Of a stretch of 64,000 nucleotides of DNA, positions 1 to 10,383 are shown piece after piece. Source of the stretch: an uncultured Alteromonas sp. (GTDB lineage Bacteria; Pseudomonadota; Gammaproteobacteria; Enterobacterales; Alteromonadaceae). The translations under genes were made by a program, and so were the position numbers. The notes under the pieces were generated by a model. The model was not told where the DNA came from, ran no database searches, and saw only the letters and a program-made list of their open reading frames with translations. The stretch lies in contig NZ_CAJXQY010000010.1 in assembly GCF_913058315.1 (NCBI RefSeq), forward strand, positions 1-64,000. The letters are read 5' to 3'. Positions within the stretch are counted from its first letter, which is position 1; every line of letters starts with the position of its first letter.

Positions 1-1
1 T

Positions 2-2077
2 CTGACCTCCATTGAAAATGGCCTGAAGGACTTCTTTTACAGTATTGGTAAATACAACGCTGACGTCACCGCAATCATTACGCCCCTACCGCGTAACCGG
101 GTGGATTTGAAGCTATTGTTTGAAGAGGGCGATGCTGCCGATATCAAACAAATCAATATCGTGGGTAACGAGCTGTTCTCAGATAAGGAACTGCTGGAAG
201 ACTTTGAGTTGCAGTTTAATACTGCCTGGTATGATTTCCTGTCAGAAACCCGTTATCAGCAGCAAACGTTACAGGGTGACATGGAAACTCTGACTAACTT
301 CTACATGGACCGCGGTTACCTGCGTTTCAATGTGGATTCCACTCAGGTGGCCATGACCCCCGAGAAAGACGGTATCTATATTTCACTGAACGTCACCGAA
401 GGTGAGCAGTACACCATCTCAGAAGTTGAGCTGGTGGGTGAAATGCTGGGTCATGAGAACTACATTGAGCGGGTATTACCACTTACGCCGGGCGAGTTAT
501 ACAATCAGGCGGAAGTGACCTACACCGAAGAATTTATCAGCAAATATCTGGGCCGTTTTGGTTATGCCTATCCTACGGTAACCACCGTGCCGGAAATTAA
601 CGATGAAGATAAAACCGTTAAGCTGACTCTGCGGGTAGATCCGGGAAAACGCATCTATGTACGCCGGATTAACTTTAACGGCAACACCATTACGGCCGAT
701 GAAGTGTTACGTCAAAACGTAGTACAAATGGAAGGTACCTGGCTATCCAACGATATGCTGGAAAGCTCGAAAAACGCCATGTCGCGTTTAACCTACATGG
801 AAGAGGTAGAATTTGAGACCGTGCGGATTCCGGGTAAAGACGACCAGGTTGACGTGCAGTTTAAAGTGAAAGAACAACCTTCTGGTTCATTTAATGCGGG
901 TATCAGCTATGGTGATCAGACTAAGTTAGGTTTGCAGGCGGGTATTCAGCAGGATAACTTCCTGGGTACCGGTAAGCGCATCGGCGTTAATGTGAGTACT
1001 GTTTCGTATCAGAAGTCGGCACAGCTGTCTTATACTGACCCGTTCTTTACCATAGACGGCATCAGCTTAGGTGGAACCGTAGCGTTCAGTGAGTTCGATG
1101 GCTCCAGCTTTAACGTTATTCAGTACAATTCCAAGCGCTGGTCAGTCGGTGCCAATATTGGTTACCCGATTGACGAATTTAACCGGATTAACTTTGGTTT
1201 GACGTACTCTGATGTAGAGCTGTCTAACCGGGGGTATTACGAGCAAACTAACCGTTTCTACAGTCAGTTTACTGACGATCAGAATCCGGATGCGCCGATC
1301 TCCTATACCAGCCTGCAAAGTTCGGTTGCCTGGAGTCGCAGTACATTAAACCGTGGTTTGTTCCCAACGGCGGGTTCGTCGCAGCGTGCATCATTCAGTA
1401 TTACCACGCCAAACTCAGACGTGAATTTCTTTAAAACCATTTACGACGGCCGCTTTTACTTCCCGCTCAGTCGCGATCAGCGTTGGTCGGTGCTAACCAA
1501 GGTCAGGCTGGGTTATGGTAATGGCTATGGTGATATCAACGGCGAAGATCAGATTCTACCCTTTACAGAAAACTTCACAGCCGGTGGTGCGGATACGCTA
1601 CGTGGTTTTGAGAACAACACTGTAGGCCCCAGAGGTATACAGCGTAGTCCCGGTTCAAATGCGATTACGTTACCTGATGGAACTCAGCTCCCTGGAAGTC
1701 CGGTTTTCGATTCGTACGTGCTCTCACGTCGTAGCCTGGGCGGGAACGCCATGGCGCTGGGTAGCTTGGAATTAATTACACCGACCCCATTTGTCGAAGA
1801 AGATTCGTCTAACTCAGTTCGTACCAGTATATTTATGGACGTAGGTAATGTGTGGGACACAGAGTTTGATTATGATGAATATCTTCAGTTAAATAGAATC
1901 GGTGGTGATGAACTACTGGATTATTCTGATCCGACATTATTTCGCAGTTCAGCCGGTATTTCTGTACAATGGATATCACCAATGGGCCCAATGGTCTTTA
2001 GCTTTTCGCGAGCACTTAAAGAGCGCGAAGGTGATGATGCGAAATTCTTTACATTTAATATTGGTCAAACATTTTAA
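2..2077 (+). CDS. bamA: BamA, outer membrane protein assembly factor (5' truncated by window edge)
   Basis: BamA is the outer-membrane core of the BAM complex, which folds and inserts beta-barrel proteins. The reading frame is open from base 2, so the signal peptide and first POTRA repeats lie outside the window; 691 residues remain. The N-terminal half reads as successive POTRA repeats, and the C-terminal half is a 16-strand-type barrel rich in alternating aromatic and small residues. The LRGF motif (family VRGF, loop 6) lies near residue 533, and the protein ends in phenylalanine after an NIGQT stretch, the usual barrel-terminal signal. It is followed after 39 bases by skp, the standard order. 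Identity is secure; only the start is missing. Confidence 0.97.
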   Translation: MTSIENGLKDFFYSIGKYNADVTAIITPLPRNRVDLKLLFEEGDAADIKQINIVGNELFSDKELLEDFELQFNTAWYDFLSETRYQQQTLQGDMETLTNFYMDRGYLRFNVDSTQVAMTPEKDGIYISLNVTEGEQYTISEVELVGEMLGHENYIERVLPLTPGELYNQAEVTYTEEFISKYLGRFGYAYPTVTTVPEINDEDKTVKLTLRVDPGKRIYVRRINFNGNTITADEVLRQNVVQMEGTWLSNDMLESSKNAMSRLTYMEEVEFETVRIPGKDDQVDVQFKVKEQPSGSFNAGISYGDQTKLGLQAGIQQDNFLGTGKRIGVNVSTVSYQKSAQLSYTDPFFTIDGISLGGTVAFSEFDGSSFNVIQYNSKRWSVGANIGYPIDEFNRINFGLTYSDVELSNRGYYEQTNRFYSQFTDDQNPDAPISYTSLQSSVAWSRSTLNRGLFPTAGSSQRASFSITTPNSDVNFFKTIYDGRFYFPLSRDQRWSVLTKVRLGYGNGYGDINGEDQILPFTENFTAGGADTLRGFENNTVGPRGIQRSPGSNAITLPDGTQLPGSPVFDSYVLSRRSLGGNAMALGSLELITPTPFVEEDSSNSVRTSIFMDVGNVWDTEFDYDEYLQLNRIGGDELLDYSDPTLFRSSAGISVQWISPMGPMVFSFSRALKEREGDDAKFFTFNIGQTF

Positions 2078-2116
2078 TAGTAGCTGGCACAGACCAGAAA
2101 ATAAAAGGAGCACCTT

Positions 2117-2632
2117 TTGAAACAGTTGGCAAAATACGCAATTGCATCGGCAATGTTAGGTAGTGCGATGTTTAGTTCTGCAGCAATGGCAGAACAAAAG
2201 ATCGGCGTGGTAAACGTGCAGGGTATTTTTCAGGCGCTGCCGCAAGCGGCGGAAATCCAGAATGCCATTTCCATGGAATTCAAAGAGCAGGTTGACGAAG
2301 TTAACATGTTACAGCGTGATGGCCAGTTATATGCTGAAAAATTACAGCGTGACGCAGCAACCATGAGCGCTACCGAAAAGAAAGAGCTGGAAGAAAAAAT
2401 TCTGACCGTGCGAGAGCAACTTTCTCAGAAAGTTCAGCCACTTCAGCAAAATATCCAGCGTCGCCAGAATGAAGAGCGCAACAAAATCTTAGCGCTTATC
2501 AAGCAAGCGATCGATTCAGTTGCTGCAGACAACGACTACGATTTGGTTCTGGATGCACCGGCTGTGGTTTATGCAGACGAAAGCAACGACCTGTCACAAA
2601 AAGTACTGGATCAACTGAGTAAATTAAACTAG
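2117..2632 (+). CDS. skp: Skp/OmpH periplasmic chaperone
   Basis: Skp holds unfolded outer-membrane proteins in the periplasm and hands them to BAM. The 171-residue product starts at a TTG with AAAAGGAG about eight bases upstream. It has a clear signal peptide (KQLAKYAIASAMLG core, cleavage probably after SAAMA near residue 25). The mature part is mostly charged, heptad-like helix (about residues 45-120), as expected for the Skp tentacles, flanked by a short beta body and a C-terminal VVYADESNDLS segment. It lies directly behind bamA, probably cotranscribed, and is followed by a hairpin terminator rather than by lpxD. Confidence 0.95.
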   Translation: MKQLAKYAIASAMLGSAMFSSAAMAEQKIGVVNVQGIFQALPQAAEIQNAISMEFKEQVDEVNMLQRDGQLYAEKLQRDAATMSATEKKELEEKILTVREQLSQKVQPLQQNIQRRQNEERNKILALIKQAIDSVAADNDYDLVLDAPAVVYADESNDLSQKVLDQLSKLN

Positions 2633-2724
2633 TCAGCGGCTGGTAACTACAGAGCAGGAGTTTAATACTGTTCTGTAAGTCGTCAGCAGGTACTTACAGC
2701 AACAACTAGTATCTAATCGTAATC

Positions 2725-2763
2725 AATCAGGCCAGCGCAGTGTGTTGGTCTGATTTGTTTTTA
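2725..2763 (+). terminator. Rho-independent terminator after skp
   Basis: An AATCAG-rich 12-base arm at 2725-2736 can pair with GTTGGTCTGATT at 2744-2755 (two G-U pairs) and is followed by TTTGTTTTT. It separates bamA-skp from fabZ at the position where lpxD is usually found. Confidence 0.7.
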
Positions 2764-2860
2764 AGTGATTAACGCGTAAGGTTGCGGCCCATTAAAAGTC
2801 ATAGCGGCAAGGCACCATATAGGGAGCTGTCTGCTTATACCGTGTCGAAGGAGATAATTT

Positions 2861-3310
2861 TTGGCCAACCCACTTAATACCATTGAAATCCGTGAAATCA
2901 TGGATTTGCTGCCCCACCGGTATCCGTTTCTGTTGATTGACAGAGTGACGGATTTTGAACTGGGTGTCAGTATTAAAGCCTATAAAAACATTACACTGAA
3001 CGAGCCATGTTTTACCGGCCATTTCCCCGATTATCCTATTTTCCCCGGGGTTCTTATCCTTGAAGCGATGGCCCAGGCTGCAGGCATTTTAGGGTTCAAG
3101 ACCATTGGGAAAAACGATAAGCTATACTTATATGCCGGCATTGATAATGCGCGTTTTAAGCGCCCGGTCACCCCAGGTGACAAACTTGAGTTTGATGTGT
3201 GTCTGGTAAAAGAGCGTCGTGGGATCTGGAAGTTCAAAGGCGTCGCAAGTGTCGACGGCGAAGAAGCCTGCTGCGCAGAATTTATGTGTGCAATGAGAGA
3301 GAAAGATTAA
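2861..3310 (+). CDS. fabZ: FabZ, 3-hydroxyacyl-ACP dehydratase
   Basis: FabZ dehydrates (3R)-hydroxyacyl-ACP to trans-2-enoyl-ACP in type II fatty acid synthesis. The 149-residue product has the usual length and hot-dog fold signature: [14 protein letters not shown] near residues 13-26, then [20 protein letters not shown] around residue 51, carrying the catalytic His and Glu. The start is a TTG at 2861 with AAGGAG (2848-2853) eight bases ahead; no ATG is better placed. The stop is one base before lpxA, so the two are translationally linked. The upstream gap of 228 bases lacks lpxD. Confidence 0.96.
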   Translation: MANPLNTIEIREIMDLLPHRYPFLLIDRVTDFELGVSIKAYKNITLNEPCFTGHFPDYPIFPGVLILEAMAQAAGILGFKTIGKNDKLYLYAGIDNARFKRPVTPGDKLEFDVCLVKERRGIWKFKGVASVDGEEACCAEFMCAMREKD

Positions 3311-3311
3311 C

Positions 3312-4082
3312 GTGATTCATGAAACTGCTGTGATTTCCCCCAATGCCAAACTCGGTAACAACGTAGCCGTTGGCCCGTTTTCAGTGATTGGAGACGACGT
3401 GGTACTTGGCGATGATTGCCGGGTGGAGTCGCATGTGGTGATAAAAGGGCCATCGCGTATCGGACGAGGTAATCATTTTTACCAGTTCACGTCGATTGGC
3501 GAAGATTGCCAGGATAAAAAATACGCCGGCGAACGCACAGAGCTAATTATTGGTGATAACAACGTCTTTCGTGAAGGCGTTACGGTTCACCGTGGTACGG
3601 TTCAGGATCAGAGCGTTACCCGTATTGGTAATGATAATCTGGTAATGGTGAATGCGCACATCGCGCATGACTGCGTGATTGGTAATGGCACCATCCTGGC
3701 CAATAACGTGGCGGTTGCAGGTCATGTGGAAATCGGTGATTACGCCATCCTTGGCGGCACCACAGCAGTTCATCAGTTCTGTAAAATAGGCAAGCATGCC
3801 TTTACCGGTGGTGGCGCTATCGTACTGCGCGATATCCCTCCATTTGTGATGATTAGCGGCACTAAGCACGTCCCTCAGGGGATCAACTCTGAAGGCCTTC
3901 GTCGTCGCGGATTTGGCAAAGAAACCATCATGGCCATAAAACGCGCGTATAAAGTGATTTACCGCGATAACAACACGGTTGAAGAAGCAATTAAGAAACT
4001 CACCGAGATGGCGGAAGGTCATCCCGAAGTTGGCATGTTAATTACGTTTCTGGCGGAGTCAGAACGCGGCATCGTACGTTAA
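3312..4082 (+). CDS. lpxA: LpxA, UDP-N-acetylglucosamine acyltransferase
   Basis: LpxA transfers a 3-hydroxyacyl chain from ACP to UDP-GlcNAc, the first step of lipid A synthesis. The 256-residue protein begins at a GTG ([14 protein letters not shown]) immediately after fabZ. It shows the left-handed parallel beta-helix hexapeptide pattern over residues 1-190 and the catalytic segment NAHIAHDC at about 114-121 (the His aligns with E. coli His125, from memory). The C-terminal helical domain includes GLRRRGF. Length is normal. It is followed three bases later by lpxB. Confidence 0.97.
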   Translation: MIHETAVISPNAKLGNNVAVGPFSVIGDDVVLGDDCRVESHVVIKGPSRIGRGNHFYQFTSIGEDCQDKKYAGERTELIIGDNNVFREGVTVHRGTVQDQSVTRIGNDNLVMVNAHIAHDCVIGNGTILANNVAVAGHVEIGDYAILGGTTAVHQFCKIGKHAFTGGGAIVLRDIPPFVMISGTKHVPQGINSEGLRRRGFGKETIMAIKRAYKVIYRDNNTVEEAIKKLTEMAEGHPEVGMLITFLAESERGIVR

Positions 4083-4085
4083 GCG

Positions 4086-5240
4086 ATGACTGCAAAACCG
4101 CTACGCATTGCCGTCGTTGCCGGTGAAGCGTCCGGCGACGTACTCGCCGCCGGACTCATCAAAGCGCTGAAAACGCGCTACCCGGACGCGATATTCGAAG
4201 GCATTGCCGGGCCGCATATGCAGGCGGCGGGTTGCACCAGTTTGTTTGATATCGAAACTCTTTCGGTGATGGGATTGGTGGAAGTGCTATCCAGCATCCG
4301 CCCTATTCTGAAAGTTAAAAATGAACTTATCGCTCATTTTATTAAGCACCCTCCACACGTTTACATTGGCGTAGATGCGCCTGATTTTAACCTGCGTGTA
4401 GAAACCGCTTTAAAACAGCATGGGATTAAAACCGTGCACTACGTTAGTCCAACTGTCTGGGCGTGGCGGGAAAAACGTATTTTTAAAATTGCCAGGGCCA
4501 CTAACCGGGTACTGGGGATTTTTCCTTTCGAGCAGGATGTTTACGATAAATACCAGGTGCCCTATAGCTTTGTGGGTCACACCATGGCCGACATTATTCC
4601 GCTGCATCCTGATCAGGCCGAAGCCAGAGCAACGCTAGGCCTGAGCAACGACAACCAGTGCCTGGCACTGTTGCCCGGAAGCCGGGGCGGCGAGGTGGCA
4701 AAATTGCTGCCGGTATTTACCGCTACAGTAGAGCAATTGTGGCAGCATAAGCCTGAATGTCAGGTTGTTATCCCGGCCGCCAATGACAGACGTTTGCAAC
4801 AAATCGGGCAATACTTGCAGGCCAATAATCCGGACTGGCTTAAAGACAGTCGGGTACAGGTGCTGGCGGGGCAGTCCCGAGAAGCCATGATTGCCAGCGA
4901 TGTGATCCTGTTGGCTTCCGGCACGGCTACGCTCGAAGCCATGCTCTGCAAGCGGCCCATGGTATCGGCCTACCTGCTATCCTGGTTAACGCATAAAATG
5001 ATGATGCGGTTATACAAACCGGCGTATTTTTCACTACCGAATATTCTGGCTAACGAAGCACTGGTGCCCGAGCTGTTGCAGGAAGATGTGAATCCCGGGC
5101 GGCTTTGCAGCGAATTGCTCAACTTGTTCGATGCCGATACCACGGCGTTAACGGAGCGGTTTGTAGAATTGCACCAGTCGTTAAAGCAAAACGCCGATGA
5201 GCGTGCGGCAGAAGCCGTTCTGGAAGTAATCAATGAGTAG
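4086..5240 (+). CDS. lpxB: LpxB, lipid-A-disaccharide synthase
   Basis: LpxB condenses UDP-2,3-diacylglucosamine with lipid X to form the lipid A disaccharide at the inner membrane. The 384-residue product starts at ATG 4086 and opens with the family signature [15 protein letters not shown]. It continues with [13 protein letters not shown] and [15 protein letters not shown], and the glycosyltransferase motifs [10 protein letters not shown] and [12 protein letters not shown] occupy the second half. Its 3' end overlaps the rnhB start by eight bases, typical of this operon. Confidence 0.97.
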   Translation: MTAKPLRIAVVAGEASGDVLAAGLIKALKTRYPDAIFEGIAGPHMQAAGCTSLFDIETLSVMGLVEVLSSIRPILKVKNELIAHFIKHPPHVYIGVDAPDFNLRVETALKQHGIKTVHYVSPTVWAWREKRIFKIARATNRVLGIFPFEQDVYDKYQVPYSFVGHTMADIIPLHPDQAEARATLGLSNDNQCLALLPGSRGGEVAKLLPVFTATVEQLWQHKPECQVVIPAANDRRLQQIGQYLQANNPDWLKDSRVQVLAGQSREAMIASDVILLASGTATLEAMLCKRPMVSAYLLSWLTHKMMMRLYKPAYFSLPNILANEALVPELLQEDVNPGRLCSELLNLFDADTTALTERFVELHQSLKQNADERAAEAVLEVINE

Positions 5241-5832
5241 TAAGTATATTGCCGGCGTAGATGAAGTTGGCCGGGGCCCTTTAGTGGGCGATGTTGTCAC
5301 GGCTGCGGTGATCCTCGATCCGAATAACCCTATAGACGGGTTAACGGACTCTAAAAAACTCAGTGAGAAAAAGCGCAACGCTTTATCGGCAGAAATCAAA
5401 CAAAAAGCGCTGGCGTGGGCTATCGGCCGTGCAACGCCAGCCGAAATCGACAAACTAAATATTCTGCACGCTACTATGCTGGCCATGACCCGCGCCGTAG
5501 ATAACCTGTTACTAACACCAGACTACGTGCTGGTGGACGGTAATCGATTACCGCCCTGGTCTTATCCTGCAGAAGCAGTGGTAAAAGGCGATAGTCTGCA
5601 TCCTGAAATTTCGGCCGCATCGATTCTGGCCAAAGTGGAGCGGGATAACGATATGCTGGATCTGGATCAGCAATATCCTGCTTATGGATTTGCCGCGCAC
5701 AAGGGCTATCCCACCAAAGCGCACTTTGCAGCGCTGGCCGACAACGGTGTATTATCGTGTTATCGCAAAAGTTTTAAACCGGTTCAGGCATTACTTACTG
5801 CTGCAGAATCCTCGGTGACAACTAAAGGTTAA
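5233..5832 (+). CDS. rnhB: RNase HII
   Basis: RNase HII cuts RNA in DNA-RNA hybrids and initiates removal of single ribonucleotides from DNA. The 199-residue protein has the catalytic motif [13 protein letters not shown] at the N-terminus (about residues 7-19). It also has [21 protein letters not shown] and [20 protein letters not shown], which carries further acidic active-site residues. It begins inside the end of lpxB and stops six bases before dnaE, so it depends on the upstream operon. Confidence 0.97.
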   Translation: MSSKYIAGVDEVGRGPLVGDVVTAAVILDPNNPIDGLTDSKKLSEKKRNALSAEIKQKALAWAIGRATPAEIDKLNILHATMLAMTRAVDNLLLTPDYVLVDGNRLPPWSYPAEAVVKGDSLHPEISAASILAKVERDNDMLDLDQQYPAYGFAAHKGYPTKAHFAALADNGVLSCYRKSFKPVQALLTAAESSVTTKG

Positions 5833-5838
5833 TAAAAA

Positions 5839-8800
5839 ATGTCAGCGAACTTTGTTCATTTACGGGTACACAGTGACTTTTCCATGATGGATGGTCTGAA
5901 TAAGGTCAAACCTATTCTGGCCAAAGTGGAAGAGCTGGGCATGCCGGCGGTGGCTATCACCGATCAGATGAATATGTGTGGCCTGGTAAAATATTACTCA
6001 GAGGCGCACTCCCGCGGGATAAAACCCATCATTGGCACCGATTTCTGGGTGCAAAGCGAAGATTTTCCCGACGAGCCGTTCCGCCTCACCTTACTGGCCA
6101 TGAACAACGAGGGATATAAAAATATCACCTTGTTAATTTCGAAAGCGTACCTGCGAGGCCATGTCCATCATCGGGCGATGATTGATAAACAATGGCTGGC
6201 GGAACATGCCGATGGCGTGATTGTGCTTTCTGGTGGAACCAAAGGCGATGTTGGCCAGTTACTGACTAAAAACAACCCTAAAATGCTGGAAGACAACCTG
6301 GCATTTTATACTTCCCATTTTGCCGATCGTTTCTATCTGGAACTGGTTCGCACCGGGCGACGGGGCGAAGAAGACTACAATCATGCCGCCTTTGCGTTAG
6401 CGGAAGAACGCGGTTTGCCCGTAGTAGCCACTAACGAAGTATGCTTTATCGATCGGGATAAATTTGACGCCCATGAAATCCGCGTAAGTATCCATGATGG
6501 TTACACGCTGGATGATAAGCGTCGCCCGAAACTGTACAGTGAACAGCAGTATCTACGTAGTAGCGAAGAAATGGTCGCGCTGTTCGAGGACATTCCCGAG
6601 GCTATTGAAAACACCGTAGAGATTGCTAAACGCTGCAATGTAACGGTTCGTCTGGGCGAGTATTTTCTGCCGCAGTTTCCTACCGGCGGAATGACTACCG
6701 AAGACTTTCTGGTGAAGGTTTCAGAAGAGGGACTTGAGGAGCGTCTGGCGTTCTTATTTCCCGATGAAAATGAGCGCCGGGAAAAGCGACCCGCCTACGA
6801 CGAACGGCTTGAAATTGAGCTGGGCGTAATCAATCAGATGGGCTTCCCAGGTTACTTCCTGATCGTCATGGAATTTATCCAGTGGAGTAAAGACAACGAC
6901 ATTCCGGTTGGGCCAGGCCGTGGTTCTGGTGCTGGGTCACTGGTGGCTTATGCCCTGAAGATCACCGATCTTGATCCGCTGGAATTTGACCTGCTATTCG
7001 AACGGTTCCTTAACCCTGAGCGGGTATCGATGCCCGACTTTGACGTTGACTTTTGTATGGACCGGCGTGACGAGGTTATCGACCACGTTGCTGAGCTGTA
7101 TGGCCGGGATGCGGTATCGCAGATTATTACTTTTGGTACCATGGCAGCCAAAGCGGTGGTCCGCGACGTGGGCCGTGTACTGGGTCATCCCTATGGTTTT
7201 GTTGATCGCATTTCAAAGTTAATTCCGCCGGATCCGGGCATGACTCTGAGCAAAGCCTTCGAAGCGGAGCCGCGTTTACCCGAACTGTATGATCAGGATG
7301 AAGAAGTCCGCGATCTTATCGATATGGCGCGCATCCTTGAAGGGGTAACCCGAAACGCCGGTAAGCACGCCGGTGGCGTGGTGATTGCGCCGACTAAAAT
7401 TACCGATTTCTCACCGCTCTACTGTGATGATGAGGGCAAAAACCCGGTTACCCAGTTCGATAAAAACGATGTGGAAACCGCCGGTCTGGTTAAGTTTGAC
7501 TTCCTCGGGTTACGCACCCTGACCATCATCCAGTGGGCCCTGGATATGATTAAGGAAGGGCAGGGCAAAGACGTTGATATTGCCGCCATTCCGTTAGAAG
7601 ACAAAAAGAGTTTCCGGTCATTGCAGGCCGCCGAAACCACTGCGGTATTTCAGCTTGAATCCCGCGGTATGAAAGAACTCATCAAACGCCTTAAGCCGGA
7701 TTGCTTTGAAGATATCATCGCATTGGTGGCCCTGTTTCGTCCGGGACCTCTGCAGTCGGGCATGGTAGATAACTTTATTGACCGTAAGCACGGCCGTGAG
7801 GATATCTCCTATCCGGATGCCGATTATCAGCACGAGTGCTTACAGGAAATCCTTGAACCCACCTACGGCATTATCCTCTATCAGGAGCAGGTAATGCAGA
7901 TTGCCCAGGAAATGGCAGGCTACTCGCTGGGTGGAGCAGACTTACTTCGTCGGGCCATGGGTAAGAAAAAGCCCGAAGAAATGGAAAAGCAACGGGCGGT
8001 GTTTGCCGAAGGGTCAAAAAACAACAATATTGACCCGGATCTGGCCATGAAAATCTTTGACCTGGTAGAAAAATTTGCCGGTTACGGGTTCAACAAATCT
8101 CACTCTGCTGCCTATGCGTTGGTGTCTTACCAAACGCTGTGGCTGAAAGTGCATTATCCTGCTGAATTTATGGCGGCGGTTATGTCTGCCGATATGGATA
8201 ACACGGATAAAATTGTTACCCTGGTGGATGAAGTGGGCCGTATGGGCCTGAAGATACTTCCGCCGGATCTGAATAAAGGTCGTTATAAGTTTACTGTCGA
8301 TACCGAAGGTCGGATTGTTTATGGTATCGGTGCTATTAAGGGCGTGGGCGAAGGTCCTATTGAAGCGATTATTGAAGCCCGTGAGAATCAGGGGGAATTT
8401 TCTGACCTGTTTGATTTTTGTGCCAAAGTTGATCTTAAGCGTGTGAATAAGCGGGTATTGGAAAAGCTGGTACTGGCGGGCGCAATGGATAACCTTGGCC
8501 CGCATCGTGCGGCCATTATGGCGTCGTTGCCAGAAGCCATAGCAGCGGCCGATCAGCATGCTAAAGCCGAGTCTTTCGGTCAGTCAGATATGTTCGGATT
8601 ATTGACGACTGAACCTGAGCAGGTACGCCAGGCGTTTGCTGAAGTGCCACAGTGGCCGGAAAAAGTCTGGCTCGATGGTGAGAAAGAAACCTTAGGGTTA
8701 TATTTAACCGGCCATCCTATTAATCAATATGCCGAAGAAGTTCGTAACTATGTAGATGGAAGGTTGGTTGATCTGCGTCCGACCGGTAAAGATCAAATGG

Positions 8801-9303
8801 CTACGGCAGTTGGTCTGGTGCTGGGTGTACGGGTAATGACCAATAAGAAAGGCCGGCGCTGGGCAATTGTTACACTTGACGATAAAAGTGCTAGAATGGA
8901 CGTCAGGTTCTTCCCTGAAATGTATGAAACTTTTGAATCAGTGCTCGAACCTGATCGTATTTTGGTCATCAAAGGACAGGTCAGCTTTGATGATTTCTCG
9001 GGTGGCAATACAATCACCGCCCGGGATGCTATGGATATAGTGCAGGCGCGTGAGAAAAATGCGCGTTCTCTGGCGTTGCAAGTCGACACACAATGGTGTA
9101 AACCAGATAAGTTATCATCGTTGCAGTCGATTTTACGTAATTATGCGGGCGGTAGTTGCCCGGTTCAGTTAGATATTTTACATCCGGATGTGGCGGTTTC
9201 ATTAAAATGTGACGCGCACTGGTTTATTACACCCGAAGATCAATTATTGCACGATTTAAAACAGTGCCTGGGTGAGCAGTCGGTTAAGCTAACCTTTCAT
9301 TAG
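5839..9303 (+). CDS. dnaE: DnaE, DNA polymerase III alpha subunit
   Basis: This is the catalytic subunit of the replicative polymerase. The 1154-residue length matches the E. coli type (about 1160). An N-terminal PHP domain starts with [15 protein letters not shown]. The palm carries the aspartates in [14 protein letters not shown] (near residues 400-402) and the upstream [16 protein letters not shown]. The helix-hairpin-helix segment is near [12 protein letters not shown], the beta-clamp motif QSDMF is near residue 914, and an OB fold follows. It is six bases downstream of rnhB with a weak Shine-Dalgarno (taaaggttaat). Confidence 0.98.
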   Translation: MSANFVHLRVHSDFSMMDGLNKVKPILAKVEELGMPAVAITDQMNMCGLVKYYSEAHSRGIKPIIGTDFWVQSEDFPDEPFRLTLLAMNNEGYKNITLLISKAYLRGHVHHRAMIDKQWLAEHADGVIVLSGGTKGDVGQLLTKNNPKMLEDNLAFYTSHFADRFYLELVRTGRRGEEDYNHAAFALAEERGLPVVATNEVCFIDRDKFDAHEIRVSIHDGYTLDDKRRPKLYSEQQYLRSSEEMVALFEDIPEAIENTVEIAKRCNVTVRLGEYFLPQFPTGGMTTEDFLVKVSEEGLEERLAFLFPDENERREKRPAYDERLEIELGVINQMGFPGYFLIVMEFIQWSKDNDIPVGPGRGSGAGSLVAYALKITDLDPLEFDLLFERFLNPERVSMPDFDVDFCMDRRDEVIDHVAELYGRDAVSQIITFGTMAAKAVVRDVGRVLGHPYGFVDRISKLIPPDPGMTLSKAFEAEPRLPELYDQDEEVRDLIDMARILEGVTRNAGKHAGGVVIAPTKITDFSPLYCDDEGKNPVTQFDKNDVETAGLVKFDFLGLRTLTIIQWALDMIKEGQGKDVDIAAIPLEDKKSFRSLQAAETTAVFQLESRGMKELIKRLKPDCFEDIIALVALFRPGPLQSGMVDNFIDRKHGREDISYPDADYQHECLQEILEPTYGIILYQEQVMQIAQEMAGYSLGGADLLRRAMGKKKPEEMEKQRAVFAEGSKNNNIDPDLAMKIFDLVEKFAGYGFNKSHSAAYALVSYQTLWLKVHYPAEFMAAVMSADMDNTDKIVTLVDEVGRMGLKILPPDLNKGRYKFTVDTEGRIVYGIGAIKGVGEGPIEAIIEARENQGEFSDLFDFCAKVDLKRVNKRVLEKLVLAGAMDNLGPHRAAIMASLPEAIAAADQHAKAESFGQSDMFGLLTTEPEQVRQAFAEVPQWPEKVWLDGEKETLGLYLTGHPINQYAEEVRNYVDGRLVDLRPTGKDQMATAVGLVLGVRVMTNKKGRRWAIVTLDDKSARMDVRFFPEMYETFESVLEPDRILVIKGQVSFDDFSGGNTITARDAMDIVQAREKNARSLALQVDTQWCKPDKLSSLQSILRNYAGGSCPVQLDILHPDVAVSLKCDAHWFITPEDQLLHDLKQCLGEQSVKLTFH

Positions 9304-9347
9304 TCGATGAAAGTCGGGCTAATCAGGGAGTAAAAGTAGGACACGTA

Positions 9348-10304
9348 ATGAGTATACAGTTTTTGGATTTTGAACAACCAATAGCCGAACTAGAAGCAAA
9401 AATTGAAGAGCTGCGGTTGGTAAATCAGGGCGGTGAGTTTGATGTGGGGATCGAAGAAGAGATCACCCGTCTGCGCACGAAAAGTGCTGAGTTAACCGGC
9501 AAGATATTTTCGAATCTTGGTGCCTGGCAGATTTCTCAGTTAGCGCGCCATCCCATGCGTCCTTATACGCTGGATTATCTTGGCCGCACGTTTCAGGAAT
9601 TTGACGAACTGGCCGGCGATCGCGCGTATGCGGATGACAAGGCGATTGTAGGCGGCCTGGCGAAATTAGACGACCAGCCGGTAATGATTATAGGTCATCA
9701 GAAAGGCCGTGATGTACCGGAGAAGATTAAACGTAACTTCGGGATGCCAAAACCGGAAGGTTATCGTAAAGCGTTGCGTCTGATGAAAATGGCAGAGCGC
9801 TTTAATTTGCCCATTATTACCTTAATCGACACCCCCGGGGCGTATCCTGGTGTTGGCGCAGAAGAGCGTGGCCAGAGTGAAGCGATTGCCCGTAACCTGA
9901 AAGAAATGGCCGAGCTGAAAGTGCCTATCATCTGTACCGTTATTGGTGAAGGTGGTTCTGGCGGTGCCCTGGCCATTGGCGTAGGTGATCGCGTGAATAT
10001 GCTGCAATACAGTACTTACTCGGTGATTTCGCCGGAAGGTTGCGCGTCGATTCTGTGGAAGAGCGCCGATAAAGCGCCACAGGCGGCCGAAGCCATGGGG
10101 GTTAGCGCGCAGCAAATTAAAGAACTGGGGCTAATCAATGCTATCGTTGAAGAGCCATTAGGCGGTGCGCACCGTGATCACGACAGTATGGCAGCTAATC
10201 TGAAAGCCACGCTGAAACAGCAATTAAGCCAGTTACAATCGTTGCCAGTGGATAAACTGATGGATGAGCGCTATGAGCGCCTGATGTCATTTGGTTATTG
10301 CTAG
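9348..10304 (+). CDS. accA: AccA, acetyl-CoA carboxylase carboxyltransferase subunit alpha
   Basis: AccA forms, with AccD, the carboxyltransferase that makes malonyl-CoA for fatty acid synthesis. The 318-residue protein is of standard length. It shows [19 protein letters not shown] at the N-terminus and the crotonase-type core with [25 protein letters not shown] and [15 protein letters not shown]. It starts at ATG 9348, 44 bases behind dnaE, and is followed by a strong terminator, so it closes the bamA-accA gene block. Confidence 0.98.
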   Translation: MSIQFLDFEQPIAELEAKIEELRLVNQGGEFDVGIEEEITRLRTKSAELTGKIFSNLGAWQISQLARHPMRPYTLDYLGRTFQEFDELAGDRAYADDKAIVGGLAKLDDQPVMIIGHQKGRDVPEKIKRNFGMPKPEGYRKALRLMKMAERFNLPIITLIDTPGAYPGVGAEERGQSEAIARNLKEMAELKVPIICTVIGEGGSGGALAIGVGDRVNMLQYSTYSVISPEGCASILWKSADKAPQAAEAMGVSAQQIKELGLINAIVEEPLGGAHRDHDSMAANLKATLKQQLSQLQSLPVDKLMDERYERLMSFGYC

Positions 10305-10329
10305 GCCACATTAAATCGATTACTTTACT

Positions 10330-10355
10330 AAAGGGCCGTATCGGCCCTTTTTTAT
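10330..10355 (+). terminator. Rho-independent terminator after accA
   Basis: A perfect nine-base stem, AAAGGGCCG (10330-10338) with CGGCCCTTT (10342-10350), has a three-base loop and is followed by TTTATT. It ends the lipid/replication operon. Confidence 0.93.
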
Positions 10356-10383
10356 TCTGTTTTAATCAGGTTACAGCGCCTTT

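Noticed and set aside
1902-2120. 72-codon frame over the bamA 3' end
   Set aside because: Out-of-frame shadow of bamA with no independent support.
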